Shown here in pieces: positions 45,657-53,935 of a stretch of 64,000 nucleotides of DNA. Position numbers and translations under genes: made by a program. The notes beneath the pieces are model-generated. The model made no database searches and was not told the DNA's origin. It saw nothing but the letters and a program-made list of their open reading frames with translations. Each line of letters opens with the position of its first letter. The stretch's first letter is position 1. Origin of the DNA: CAMCXE01 sp046347475 (lineage in GTDB: Bacteria; Pseudomonadota; Gammaproteobacteria; Pseudomonadales; Cellvibrionaceae); assembly GCA_046347475.1 (NCBI GenBank), contig JAXMGD010000001.1, positions 1 to 64,000 of the forward strand, read 5' to 3'.

Positions 45657-47114
45657 TTAATCCTGTGAACCCCCTCGGGTAACAGCCTCGTGCCAGCGAA
45701 TGACATCGGGCCGGTTGATACCTGCACGCAGGGCGTTTAATTCTTCCTGCTTGCCCGGCCGATAAAACAGGTTGTAGGTTTCAAATGGAATTAATTGGCC
45801 GTTGGGGGTTGCAAAATGAATGCAGGATTTTTTTAAGGCGCGAATATCCATACTGTGTATATCCATAAATTGCACAATCAGTACACGAAAGACATTGGCA
45901 TAGTTTAATTGCGGCGCTTGAATATTGGGCAGGCAACACATTAATTCAGCTAAACAATTTGCCTGATCTTGGGGCGAATGATTGGTGGAAAACACCGAGA
46001 ATAATTGCTGTTTAAACTGTTCATCCTGCTCAAACACAATTGTATTGGCGCTGCCCTCGATTAGAATTTGCGGCGGTATCATACCCGTCAATGGTGTAAT
46101 GCCAGTAGGCATTTTAAGAGCATAGGCCATGGCTAGGTTATCCGGGTTACAGGGCACCGGTACCACATCAGCCAGGGTAAATAAACTGGATTGTTCCGCC
46201 AGTTTGCTGCGCACTTCACTGAGGGTAATACGGTGCTGTTGTTGGCGGTAATCCTCTACGCGGCCGGCATCTTGAATCGGCTGCAGGGTTACTCCGCGCA
46301 CGCAATTTTGCCGGCTGGCAAATTCGACGATTTCACCGATCTCATCGTCGTTAAGGCCTTTTTTAATGGTCATCACTAAAGTAGTGGAGATATTTAAACG
46401 ATTTAAGTTGTCGAGCGCTTGCTGGCGAATACGCGATAAATCCGCCCCGCGCAATTCTTTTAATGCCTGCGGCCGGAAAGAATCAAACTGTAAATACACC
46501 TCTACACCTGGCCCCAAGGCGGCGAAGCGTTCGGAAAATTCTTTATCCTCGGCAAACACAATACCGTTGGTATTAATCATCAGGTGTTTTATTGGACGTG
46601 CGCGCACCGCATCGATAATTGCCCAAAAATCTGGGTGAATAGTCGGCTCACCACCGGAGAGTTGCACCACATCCGCTTCACCTTCATTAGCCACTACCGC
46701 ATCGAGCATTGCGGTAATTTCGCTGAGGGATTTATGTTTGCCAGCGTGCGGGCCGCTGCTGGCATAACACACCGGGCACTGCAAATTGCAGCGGTCGGTA
46801 ATTTCCACAATGCTTAAACAACTGTGCTGCATGTGGTCCGGGCAGAGGCCACAGTCCCAAGGGCAGCCGTAGCGCATCGGGGTATTAAATTGCTGCGGCA
46901 GTTCCGGCGGTTTAATAAACACTTCGCGGCATCGCCGGTAATAATCGGCATCCGTACTGATTAATACCCGTTCGGTGCCGTGTTGTGGGCACCATTTATC
47001 CATATAAACGTTTTGCTGTTTAATAATTATTTTGGCTTCCACTCGCTGAGCGCACTGGCCACACAGGCCGCTGGCGGTGGAATAAAATAAATACGGACGT
47101 GTTTTACGGTGCAT
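45657..47114 (-). CDS. Radical SAM protein related to tetraether/membrane-spanning lipid synthases
   Basis: This is a 485-residue protein. Besides the radical SAM CxxxCxxC (CNLQCPVCYA, about residues 113-122) it has an N-terminal Cys-rich region: a rubredoxin-like part (LCGQCAQRVEAK with DKWCPQHG) and CPWDCGLCPDHMQHSC, the pattern seen in MJ0619/Tes-type enzymes that form C-C bonds between lipid chains. The SAM motif GGEPT is in VVQLSGGEPTIHPDF. Its first 11 bases overlap an Lgt-like gene, so it is translated in the same operon. Lipid chemistry is an inference from the motif and the neighbour. Confidence 0.82.
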   Translation of the reverse strand: MHRKTRPYLFYSTASGLCGQCAQRVEAKIIIKQQNVYMDKWCPQHGTERVLISTDADYYRRCREVFIKPPELPQQFNTPMRYGCPWDCGLCPDHMQHSCLSIVEITDRCNLQCPVCYASSGPHAGKHKSLSEITAMLDAVVANEGEADVVQLSGGEPTIHPDFWAIIDAVRARPIKHLMINTNGIVFAEDKEFSERFAALGPGVEVYLQFDSFRPQALKELRGADLSRIRQQALDNLNRLNISTTLVMTIKKGLNDDEIGEIVEFASRQNCVRGVTLQPIQDAGRVEDYRQQQHRITLSEVRSKLAEQSSLFTLADVVPVPCNPDNLAMAYALKMPTGITPLTGMIPPQILIEGSANTIVFEQDEQFKQQLFSVFSTNHSPQDQANCLAELMCCLPNIQAPQLNYANVFRVLIVQFMDIHSMDIRALKKSCIHFATPNGQLIPFETYNLFYRPGKQEELNALRAGINRPDVIRWHEAVTRGGSQD

Positions 47115-47856
47115 AAATTCCCTGGGGATGTTTTACGTTGCGCAACCACCAGCGAATGCTCAGCGGCAGGTAAATAACTAAGGTAATAAGTGCCGCCCAA
47201 GAAATGGCACTAAGGCCAAAATGGGTAATTGGCGGTGAGGGTTTTAGGGTTTCGCTATAGAGGCGCCACAAGCAATAGGCGGCAAAAAATAGGCGAAATT
47301 GCCCGCCGCTTGGCCAGCTAAGCCGCCTTGACAAGGTAGGAATAATCAACAGAGCCACAAGCGCCCAAAGAGCTTCATACAAAGGGGCAGGGTGACGATA
47401 AATGCCATCGCCTAAATCAACACCCCAGGGCATTTGAGTTGCAGCTCCATAGGTATCCTCATGCAAACCAGCTAAAAAACAGCCGATACGGCCCAGTGCA
47501 ATCGATGCGCACAGCGGCACCACATAGTCATCGCCGGTGGATTTTTTTATTCCCAAGTAATATTTAACCAGCTCCACCCCTAGCCAGCCACCTATTAAGC
47601 CGCCCAATAAAGATTGCCCACTAAAAATTAATTGCCAATGGCTGGTAATCATCGGCCACTGTTCTGGATGTTGTAATTGATGCAACAGCTTATTGCCGAG
47701 CCCCGCACCTATAATGCAGCCCAGCACGGGGTAAAAAGAGGCGGCTTTTAACGCCTCAGTATTACGTTTACGGTACAAAGCAACACCTAAAATCATGGCT
47801 GCCATTTCTAGCAGTTGATGTATTACGGCCGCAACGTCGTTAGTAAGATGAATCAT
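47104..47856 (-). CDS. Lgt-like (prolipoprotein diacylglyceryl transferase family) membrane protein
   Basis: This 250-residue protein starts at the ATG at 47856, whose overlap with the upstream stop (ATGA) supports the choice. It has about seven membrane helices. Lgt-like features are ALGRIGCFLAGLHEDTYG, MPWGVDLGDG and YRHPAPLYEALWAL, which match the family's GRxGN and HPxxLYE regions, though the Asn after GRIG is Cys. The housekeeping lgt is expected elsewhere (usually next to thyA), so this is a paralogue. With the radical SAM enzyme it may act on phospholipid or an unusual lipid acceptor. Confidence 0.82.
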   Translation of the reverse strand: MIHLTNDVAAVIHQLLEMAAMILGVALYRKRNTEALKAASFYPVLGCIIGAGLGNKLLHQLQHPEQWPMITSHWQLIFSGQSLLGGLIGGWLGVELVKYYLGIKKSTGDDYVVPLCASIALGRIGCFLAGLHEDTYGAATQMPWGVDLGDGIYRHPAPLYEALWALVALLIIPTLSRRLSWPSGGQFRLFFAAYCLWRLYSETLKPSPPITHFGLSAISWAALITLVIYLPLSIRWWLRNVKHPQGIYAP

Positions 47857-48221
47857 CCGGCAATACGTAGGGTGTAGGCAGTAACAACGTAAGCCGACGT
47901 AGTTAAAATAATGGCAGCCGCTACTTGAACAAGCGGGTGCACAGGCGTAACAGGCAGCCCTTGTTGCCATTTAAAAACAGCTTTGCAGGCATAACCACAG
48001 GTAATTAATGCCGCAAATGCCAGTATCGCCACGGGATTTAAAATTATTGTAGCGCCCAGCGCACAGAGGCCGCTGCCAAAGGTGAATAATAGGGCTATCA
48101 AGGCAATTAATGATTTAATGAAGTATGATTTCCCTTCATGGCTTCTTAGTGTATTGATCGTCCAGGCGGCCACGACCAATAAGAGAGTAAAGGCGGCGAT
48201 AATTGCTGATGCTAATGCCAT
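47853..48221 (-). CDS. Small four-helix membrane protein of the radical SAM operon
   Basis: This 122-residue protein has about four membrane helices (ASAIIAAFTLLLVVAAWTI, LIALIALLFTFGSGLCALGA, NPVAILAFAALITCGYACKA and VQVAAAIILTTSAYVVTAYT). No family was recognised. It is the first gene of a three-gene minus-strand operon; its stop overlaps the Lgt-like start by 4 bases. It probably forms a complex with, or supplies substrate to, the membrane enzyme that follows. Confidence 0.75.
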   Translation of the reverse strand: MALASAIIAAFTLLLVVAAWTINTLRSHEGKSYFIKSLIALIALLFTFGSGLCALGATIILNPVAILAFAALITCGYACKAVFKWQQGLPVTPVHPLVQVAAAIILTTSAYVVTAYTLRIAG

Positions 48222-48298
48222 AAATCCCCGGTAATTATTAATTGAATTAAGTGTTAAATAGATTTCGGAAGAGGTCTTTGGCTTTTCCGCCTCGCGGC

Positions 48299-48694
48299 CT
48301 ATTCATGTGAAGGCACATCAACCGAAGACCTCTTATAGCCGTTGACGGTAAATTCCACAGTTTCAACCATCCGCGTATCACCTACAATTGTAAACCCATA
48401 AGCTTGTGGACAATTGCATGCTGTTGCGATGTTATCTGAATTGCCCGACTTTATAGAAAGAGTTCCTAAGGAGCCTGCCACACTAAACCTGGGTTGGTTT
48501 TGGCTGTACGCGCAGTTGTAAAAATCGAGCACTTCAACGTATATCCCTTTTTCCATTCGTTTAGCGCGAATATAACTTTCTGGTTGTTTTTCGGAATTCG
48601 CACACCCCGAAAGTGATTGCATGGCGACCTTATAAGTAGCACAGCCAGAGGTCGCGCCTAAAAAGCCGAACAATAATATTGCTTTTAGCCACAT
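48299..48694 (-). CDS. Small lipoprotein, unknown function
   Basis: This 131-residue protein has a lipoprotein signal (LFGFLGATSGCATYK). Cysteines at SGCANSE, YNCAYS and ACNCPQ suggest disulfides. The middle part (EKGIYVEVLDFYNCAYSQNQ) is beta-rich. No family is recognised. It lies 78 bases upstream of the radical SAM operon on the same strand, possibly with its own promoter. Confidence 0.72.
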   Translation of the reverse strand: MWLKAILLFGFLGATSGCATYKVAMQSLSGCANSEKQPESYIRAKRMEKGIYVEVLDFYNCAYSQNQPRFSVAGSLGTLSIKSGNSDNIATACNCPQAYGFTIVGDTRMVETVEFTVNGYKRSSVDVPSHE

Positions 48695-48929
48695 GATGTT
48701 TCCTTGGAGGCGAAATGGTTAGATTTTGCTGGCGGTTTACGCACATATTGATGGCCAGTTGAGAAGCTTTCAACATTCCGGCGGTCCGCGCGTACAGATT
48801 TTTAGTCAATTCTAAGTGCTGCGATTTGAATTTATTGTGTTCTGAGGCGTGATGCTGGTATCCGAGGGTTCAGCCTCAAGCATTCAAGGTTTGCAGGCTA
48901 AACGCTAGCCTGCAAACTGAAATTAATTT

Positions 48930-49232
48930 TCAGTCTGACGACGGCTTCATTTTAGTATGCCAAATTATATGGCAAGCATCACAACACAACTGAATTTCAT
49001 CGGCTGAGTTACAGGATTTTATTGAGCGCTTACACTCCGGGCAGCGCCTTAATACATAGCCCCCGCCCAGAAAGGCTATTGCGGTGCCGCCAATCAGCAT
49101 TGTTAAAAATGATACAAAAATGGACTCGATATAAAACATAGCACCGACGCAAATAGCCGCAGCTGGCAAGGTTAAAAGCAGAGCTCTGATTTTGTAACCT
49201 GTGTAGTCTTTGTGTGTGTAGTTGTCGTGCAT
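48930..49232 (-). CDS. Small membrane protein with zinc-ribbon-like C-terminus
   Basis: This 100-residue protein has two membrane helices (residues ~17-35 and ~38-58, LTMLIGGTAIAFLGGGYVL). A soluble tail follows with CPEC and CCDAC, consistent with a zinc ribbon (RRCPECKRSIKSCNSADE, then LCCDACHIIWH). No family is recognised. Confidence 0.7.
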   Translation of the reverse strand: MHDNYTHKDYTGYKIRALLLTLPAAAICVGAMFYIESIFVSFLTMLIGGTAIAFLGGGYVLRRCPECKRSIKSCNSADEIQLCCDACHIIWHTKMKPSSD

Positions 49233-49471
49233 GGGTTTGTCCTTAATGGGTGTGCGGTGCGGTGGGATAGCCTGAGCAACTATTCAATGCCCAGTGGTCG
49301 TGAAACTCGGCGTGTAATGTAACAATCTGCTTCGCCGCTATCAACGGGTGTATACAGGTTCGAGCGCGGAATTCTTTAATATCGTTTAAATTAAAGCGAT
49401 CATCAAGATCAAGGGGGCGGATCAGGGGATCAAGGGGGCAGAAGTGAAACCCTCCAAAAGAGACAGCACGT

Positions 49472-49801
49472 ATGGCGATATTAAAATTTAAATGTGTATT
49501 ACCTTGCTTATTGATAACTAGCGCCCGCACTGCTGCACCACCCGCAACACCTACGCTCTGCACCGTTCATATCGATAATGCTTTCGATAACTGCCAACAG
49601 ATTACCGCGCAGTCTATAGATTTAGCGTCTATCTCAACCCTAAGGCTCGAATTTAAAACCCTCGCCAGTACAGTCGAATACGGTTGTATATCCATGCTTA
49701 GTCGTCATAGCGTGGATATTAAACTGACTGTTTTAAGCGCAGGGTTTTATTCGGTACGTTTAAGTTCCCGAAGCAATCGCTCATCACATTACCTCTGGTA
49801 A
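49472..49801 (+). pseudogene. Probable decayed secreted protein gene, first of a pair
   Basis: A 109-codon open stretch begins with a possible signal (MAILKFKCVLPCLLITSART) and has beta-rich IDLASISTLRLEFKTLASTV. After about 49757 another frame gives the more protein-like FKFPKQSLITLPLVSQAEL, then IKGQNLVITIVCDAPL and a stop near 49865. A frameshift near 49757 would join them. A related but more decayed copy follows at 49921-50045. Confidence 0.45.
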
Positions 49802-50006
49802 GCCAGGCGGAATTGATCAAAGGGCAGAATTTAGTGATTACCATTGTTTGTGACGCACCGCTTTGATTTAATTGGAGAAGTGTAGGACGCGGTGGTAAGC
49901 CGCACTACAAGGCTATTCGTGCAGGCTTTTACCAGGTGGTTTGAAATTCCCGAAAGAATCGCTCATCACTCTCCCCTGGTCGCCCAGGCGGAATGCATAA
50001 ATGGCC
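49739..50006 (+). repeat. Degenerate direct duplication of about 85 bases
   Basis: Segment 49739-49826 is repeated at 49921-50006 with many substitutions and one single-base indel, sharing AATCGCTCATCAC and CCAGGCGGAAT. Both read KFPK(Q/E)SLITLP in one frame. The second copy then loses frame and can be read as PLVAQAECINGQSLDISFGR in another. They are best explained as remnants of tandem paralogues. Confidence 0.65.
49881..49909. repeat. REP-like hairpin between decayed gene copies
   Basis: TGTAG (49881-49885) pairs with CTACA (49905-49909) and, inside it, GCGG (49889-49892) with CCGC (49900-49903). A GTAG tetranucleotide at the foot of a hairpin is characteristic of REP sequences. Confidence 0.55.
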
Positions 50007-50195
50007 AAAGCCTGGATATCAGTTTTGGGCGCGAGGTGCTGCTATAATTTGCGTGCGCAGAATTTTGGCGAGGCATGTCACGAAATACGGCGGGCGGGTG
50101 TTGCCAACACTTCACTCTGACATCGCCCAGGAGCGCTATGCAGAGCTTGCGGTTGCGATAAGCAAAAGTATCTACCTAACGGAAGGAATTAGTTA

Positions 50196-50861
50196 ATGAT
50201 TAAGCACCTAATATTTCTCTTAATATTCCCTGCACTGCTCATCAGCATGGAGTGTTCTGCGTACAGCGCTTCGGAACCCTTAAATAGCGATGGCACCATA
50301 TTTTTTTCAAAAGATGTTGTTTATGGGCAAGTTGTTGGCGATATCGTAAACATCCAATCTCAAGTACCCTGGTGCCCCAATTATTCATTCACATTTAAGG
50401 TATATAGCTCACTAAAAAACAAGATAAAAAAAGATAGCTTGATTCAAGTGCAGGCAGCCGCTGGCGGGTTTAATATTGTGCAGGGGGCCTGGCACCTGAT
50501 CGTTTTGGATGTTGAAAAAATAGATCAGGAATGCAAAAGTGACGGTGTTGGGAAGTTTTATACCGAAGGGAAGACATCATTTGCAGCATGGGCGCCATTT
50601 TCAGTAATCTCACTCAAAGGTAATAGGTTTGTAGCTGAGCAATGCATGTCTGATGCTCCAATATTGTTTTTCAACGAATTGAGTATTCTGGGTGCAAAAA
50701 GTGCAAAAGTTTCCAGTCACGGCATTTCGTGTAATAGGCTTGAGGGAAACGTTAGCATTCTTTTAAAGACGCTGCAAAATTCTCTAAAAGCTTACAAGCA
50801 TGCAGGGTACCCTATCAATCAAGAGTTTATTAAAGCCGTTGAAAAAAGGTGTGATAAATAA
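50196..50861 (+). CDS. Secreted hypothetical protein, 221 residues
   Basis: This protein has a signal peptide (LIFLLIFPALLISMECSAYS). The mature part is beta-rich at first (FFSKDVVYGQVVGDIVNIQS, then FKVYSSLKNKIKKDSLIQVQ) with several Cys residues (WCPN, QECK, EQCMS, ISCNR, KRCDK), probably disulfide-bonded in the periplasm. The start overlaps an upstream stop (TAATG), hinting at a lost coding partner at 49993-50196. No family is recognised. It could be a periplasmic immunity-type protein, given the neighbouring remnants. Confidence 0.7.
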   Translation: MIKHLIFLLIFPALLISMECSAYSASEPLNSDGTIFFSKDVVYGQVVGDIVNIQSQVPWCPNYSFTFKVYSSLKNKIKKDSLIQVQAAAGGFNIVQGAWHLIVLDVEKIDQECKSDGVGKFYTEGKTSFAAWAPFSVISLKGNRFVAEQCMSDAPILFFNELSILGAKSAKVSSHGISCNRLEGNVSILLKTLQNSLKAYKHAGYPINQEFIKAVEKRCDK

Positions 50862-50933
50862 ACGGCTTTATTGGGGTTAAGTGTATCCGCTCAACCCCCC
50901 CAAGCCATCAAACAGAAAATGCAAATGTTTGGT

Positions 50934-51791
50934 TTAGCAAAGGCAGCACCTGGGTTTTTTCGGTGGCTTCAGTTGCAAGAAGCCAACCCCTACGATCATA
51001 GATAACAAACCCCCAATACTGAAAAATCGGTCTACGAATCGGGTATTAATAATGATGGGCAAAAGCCAATCCGGCTCTTCTTCTCCTGCGGCCGCTAATT
51101 GTGCTAGCAGGGCAGGAAATGCAATGGACACTTCTTTAAACATTTTTTTAAGGCTACCGTGGCTGTGTACGCGCCAAAGCATAAATAACCAGAAGTTGCG
51201 CAGGTCAATATCCTGCTCAATGCCGTCGAGGTAATCCCAATCAAATTGGTTGACTGCGGCATCAAGCATGGGTTTAAAAAACCCGTTAATACCATTTGCC
51301 TGGTATTGCGTCTGGGCGGCGTGGGAAAGCCAAAAGCGGCCATCTTTGGCGGTCAGTATTCCCGTAATTTCAGCCAGTACCCGTGTGTAATGCAGTGCGC
51401 GGACATTATCTTCTTTATTGCCCGCAAAATCGCTAATGGAAATCTCCTGCTCATAGGCCGCAATGGCAAATTCCGGTAGTAAAGCGCTAGCCTGTTTTAC
51501 CAGCTGGGCAGGTAAATTACCTCTGGCCGTTGCTTTAAATGAGCCGCCCTGCTGCACAGCCTCCTGAATCATTAGGTCTAAATAGCGCATGACGGGGCAG
51601 ATTCTTAGATCTGCTGGCGTTGTTATTTTTACCCCGGATAATTCATCGAATGGGGCGTGCGTCCAATTCATCATCTGCGTTGGAGATAATCCACAAAAAT
51701 CGGCAATGGGGCGGTTATTCCGCTCGTTCATTTTGTGCCCCATAAGCGCATTAATCTCCTCCAAGTTCAGGTTCGGATTCATCGCCATCAC
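50934..51791 (-). CDS. Body of a SEC-C motif protein, separated by an in-frame TAA
   Basis: This 285-codon frame starts at GTG 51791. It is in the same frame as the SEC-C peptide at 51813-51905, with only TAA plus seven codons between them, so it is very likely the rest of one 323-residue gene. The body is helical (FCGLSPTQMMNWTHAPFDEL, VMRYLDLMIQEAVQQGG), contains a winged-helix-like AEITGILTAKDGRFWLSHAA, and ends in a hydrophobic segment (IGGLLSMIVGVGFLQLKPP) and CCLC. If the stop is real, translation could restart at GTG/ATG near 51791 without the SEC-C domain. Confidence 0.7.
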   Translation of the reverse strand: MMAMNPNLNLEEINALMGHKMNERNNRPIADFCGLSPTQMMNWTHAPFDELSGVKITTPADLRICPVMRYLDLMIQEAVQQGGSFKATARGNLPAQLVKQASALLPEFAIAAYEQEISISDFAGNKEDNVRALHYTRVLAEITGILTAKDGRFWLSHAAQTQYQANGINGFFKPMLDAAVNQFDWDYLDGIEQDIDLRNFWLFMLWRVHSHGSLKKMFKEVSIAFPALLAQLAAAGEEEPDWLLPIIINTRFVDRFFSIGGLLSMIVGVGFLQLKPPKKPRCCLC

Positions 51792-51812
51792 TTGAGAAAA
51801 TTCATCGGCTAT

Positions 51813-51905
51813 TTAGCCGTGTATTTTTGCTACCCCGTCAAGGCAGCAGTGTTTGTATTTTTTGCCGCTGCCGCAATGGCAGGGATCGTTGCGTCCGAGT
51901 TTCAT
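51813..51905 (-). CDS. SEC-C motif peptide, 30 residues (split N-terminus)
   Basis: ATG at 51905 starts MKLGRNDPCHCGSGKKYKHC, then CLDGVAKIHG and TAA. This is a complete SEC-C zinc-binding motif (CxC...HCC), usually at one end of longer proteins such as SecA or YchJ-type proteins. Standing alone at 30 residues is odd. The downstream frame is in register, which suggests that a sense codon became TAA, or that the stop is a sequencing error. Confidence 0.6.
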   Translation of the reverse strand: MKLGRNDPCHCGSGKKYKHCCLDGVAKIHG

Positions 51906-52006
51906 GCTGAGTCTTCTATTTAAAAGGTGATGTTTAATATTTACCTATATTCGCCGCAAGGTTTCTCATTGGGTGCTGCGAGTGTGAAAACTAATGGCAA
52001 ACACTG

Positions 52007-52693
52007 TTATTTTCCTAACCACTGCGCAACTAACGGTGGCACCGCCCCCACCGCTGTATCGGCAATATACTGATACCCCCGAGGTACTTTATCCATGGCT
52101 GGCCCCACTAAAACTTTTTCTGCATCGGCCTGCGCCGACTGTAATAAATAAGCCGCCGGGAAAACACTTAATGAAGTGCCAATGACCAAAATTTTATCCG
52201 CCTGGGCAATTATGTCTTCCGCCTCTTCATACAGCGGCACCGCCTCGCCAAACCACACAATATAAGGGCGCAGTTGATGGCCTGTTGTGCTGGTATCACC
52301 CAATTTAATATCGGCGTAACCAATGGAATAAATATCCGCTTCATCCACACAGCTGCGCGCTTTAATTATTTCGCCGTGTAAATGCAGCACATGGCTGCTG
52401 CCGCCGCGCTCGTGGAGGTCGTCGATATTTTGTGTGACCACACTTACATCAAAGGCACGCTCCAATTCTGCGATGGCTTTATGGGCGGCGTTGGGTTGGG
52501 CGCGGGCTATTTCGGCGCGGCGTTGGTTGTAAAAATCCAACACCAATTGTGGGTTGCGCGCCCAGCCTTGCGGGGAGGCGACATCTTCAATGCGGTGGTT
52601 GTGCCACAGGCCGTTGCCGTCCCTAAAGGTGGCAATGCCGCTTTCGGCGCTTACACCTGCGCCGGTAAACACTACTATTTTCGGCTTTTGCAT
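52007..52693 (-). CDS. cobB: Sirtuin-type NAD-dependent protein deacylase
   Basis: This 228-residue protein starts at the ATG at 52693 (GAGG upstream); longer upstream starts are not supported. NAD-binding motifs are GAGVSAESGIATFRD and TQNIDDLHERGG; the catalytic His is in LHLHGEI. The zinc-binding Cys pairs of classical sirtuins are not present: the region reads KARSCVDEADIYSIGYADIK, with one Cys. This type of bacterial sirtuin without the Cys4 zinc site is known. It removes acyl groups from lysines, using NAD. It is divergent from metX. Confidence 0.9.
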   Translation of the reverse strand: MQKPKIVVFTGAGVSAESGIATFRDGNGLWHNHRIEDVASPQGWARNPQLVLDFYNQRRAEIARAQPNAAHKAIAELERAFDVSVVTQNIDDLHERGGSSHVLHLHGEIIKARSCVDEADIYSIGYADIKLGDTSTTGHQLRPYIVWFGEAVPLYEEAEDIIAQADKILVIGTSLSVFPAAYLLQSAQADAEKVLVGPAMDKVPRGYQYIADTAVGAVPPLVAQWLGK

Positions 52694-52795
52694 ACAAAAC
52701 CTCGCTGATTGTGGGGTGCCAGGGGTGTGTCTATTGCCCGCCGGGGGCAGCAAAACTACACTTACCCACCTTTTTGCCTAGGCCCTTGATTGCCC

Positions 52796-53935
52796 ATGCC
52801 TTTTCCTGCGGATTCTGTCGGCCTTGTTGTGCCGCAATTAATCACCTTTAACGAGCCGCTCATGCTCACCTGTGGGCGCAGTTTGGATCGTTTTGAGCTG
52901 ATGGTGGAAACCTACGGCACGCTTAACGCCAATGCCTCTAACGCGGTATTAATTTGCCATGCGCTCTCGGGCCATCACCATGCGGCGGGCTTTCATGCCC
53001 CTGAAGATACCAAACCCGGTTGGTGGGATGCCTATATTGGCCCCGGCAAACCCATTGATACCACTAAATTTTTTGTGGTGTCGCTGAATAATATCGGCGG
53101 CTGCCACGGCTCTACCGGGCCTGCCTCTATAAATGCCGCCACGGGCGAGCCCTGGGGGGCGGATTTCCCGCCGCTACGGGTGCGCGATTGGGTGCAGGTG
53201 CAGGCGCGTTTGGCGGATCGTTTGGGTATACAGCAATGGGCGGCGGTAGTGGGCGGCAGCCTCGGCGGTATGCAGGCTATGCGCTGGAGTTTGCAAATGC
53301 CTGAGCGGGTGCGCCACTGCGTGGTGGTGGCCTCGGCGATGAAATTAAGTGCGCAAAATATTGCCTTTAATGAAACGGCGCGCCAGGCGATTTTAAGTGA
53401 CCCGGATTTTTGCGACGGCTTTTATTTAAAACACAATAAAATCCCGGCTAAGGGGTTAAGTGTGGCACGTATGATCGGCCATATTACCTATTTAAGCGAT
53501 GACGGCATGGGGCAAAAATTTGGCCGCGAATTGCGTTCGGGCAGTTTTCAGCATGGCATTGATGAGCCGGTGGAATTTCAAATTGAAAGTTATTTGCGCT
53601 ACCAGGGCACAAGCTTTAGCAAAATATTCGATGCTAATACTTATATTCTCATGACCAAAGCTTTGGATTATTTTGATTTGGCGCGGGAGTATAAGGACGA
53701 TGCCGCTGAAGCGTTTAAACAGGCCCAGGCGGATTTTTTGGTGATTTCGTTTACCAGTGATTGGCGTTTTGCCCCGGCCCGCTCGCGGGAAATCGTGAAT
53801 GCTTTATTAAAAGCCGATAAAAATGTCACCTACGGGGAAATTGATTCCCCCTATGGCCACGATGCTTTTTTAGTGGCCAAACAGCCCCGCTATGAACAGT
53901 TGTTTAAAGCCTATATGCAGAGGATAAGTGTGTAA
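52796..53935 (+). CDS. metX: Homoserine O-acyltransferase
   Basis: This 379-residue alpha/beta hydrolase starts at the ATG at 52796. The nucleophile Ser is in VVGGSLGGMQAMRW (about residue 149). The Asp lies in FTSDWRFAP and the His in SPYGHDAFLV. VLICHALSGHHHAAG and the long lid match MetX. It transfers an acetyl or succinyl group from CoA to homoserine for methionine synthesis; the acyl specificity cannot be decided from sequence alone. The next gene overlaps (TAATG). Confidence 0.96.
   Translation: MPFPADSVGLVVPQLITFNEPLMLTCGRSLDRFELMVETYGTLNANASNAVLICHALSGHHHAAGFHAPEDTKPGWWDAYIGPGKPIDTTKFFVVSLNNIGGCHGSTGPASINAATGEPWGADFPPLRVRDWVQVQARLADRLGIQQWAAVVGGSLGGMQAMRWSLQMPERVRHCVVVASAMKLSAQNIAFNETARQAILSDPDFCDGFYLKHNKIPAKGLSVARMIGHITYLSDDGMGQKFGRELRSGSFQHGIDEPVEFQIESYLRYQGTSFSKIFDANTYILMTKALDYFDLAREYKDDAAEAFKQAQADFLVISFTSDWRFAPARSREIVNALLKADKNVTYGEIDSPYGHDAFLVAKQPRYEQLFKAYMQRISV

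Noticed and set aside
51813..51905. Considered as UGA-selenocysteine or programmed read-through
   Set aside because: The stop is TAA, not TGA, with no recoding signal seen; mutation or error is simpler.
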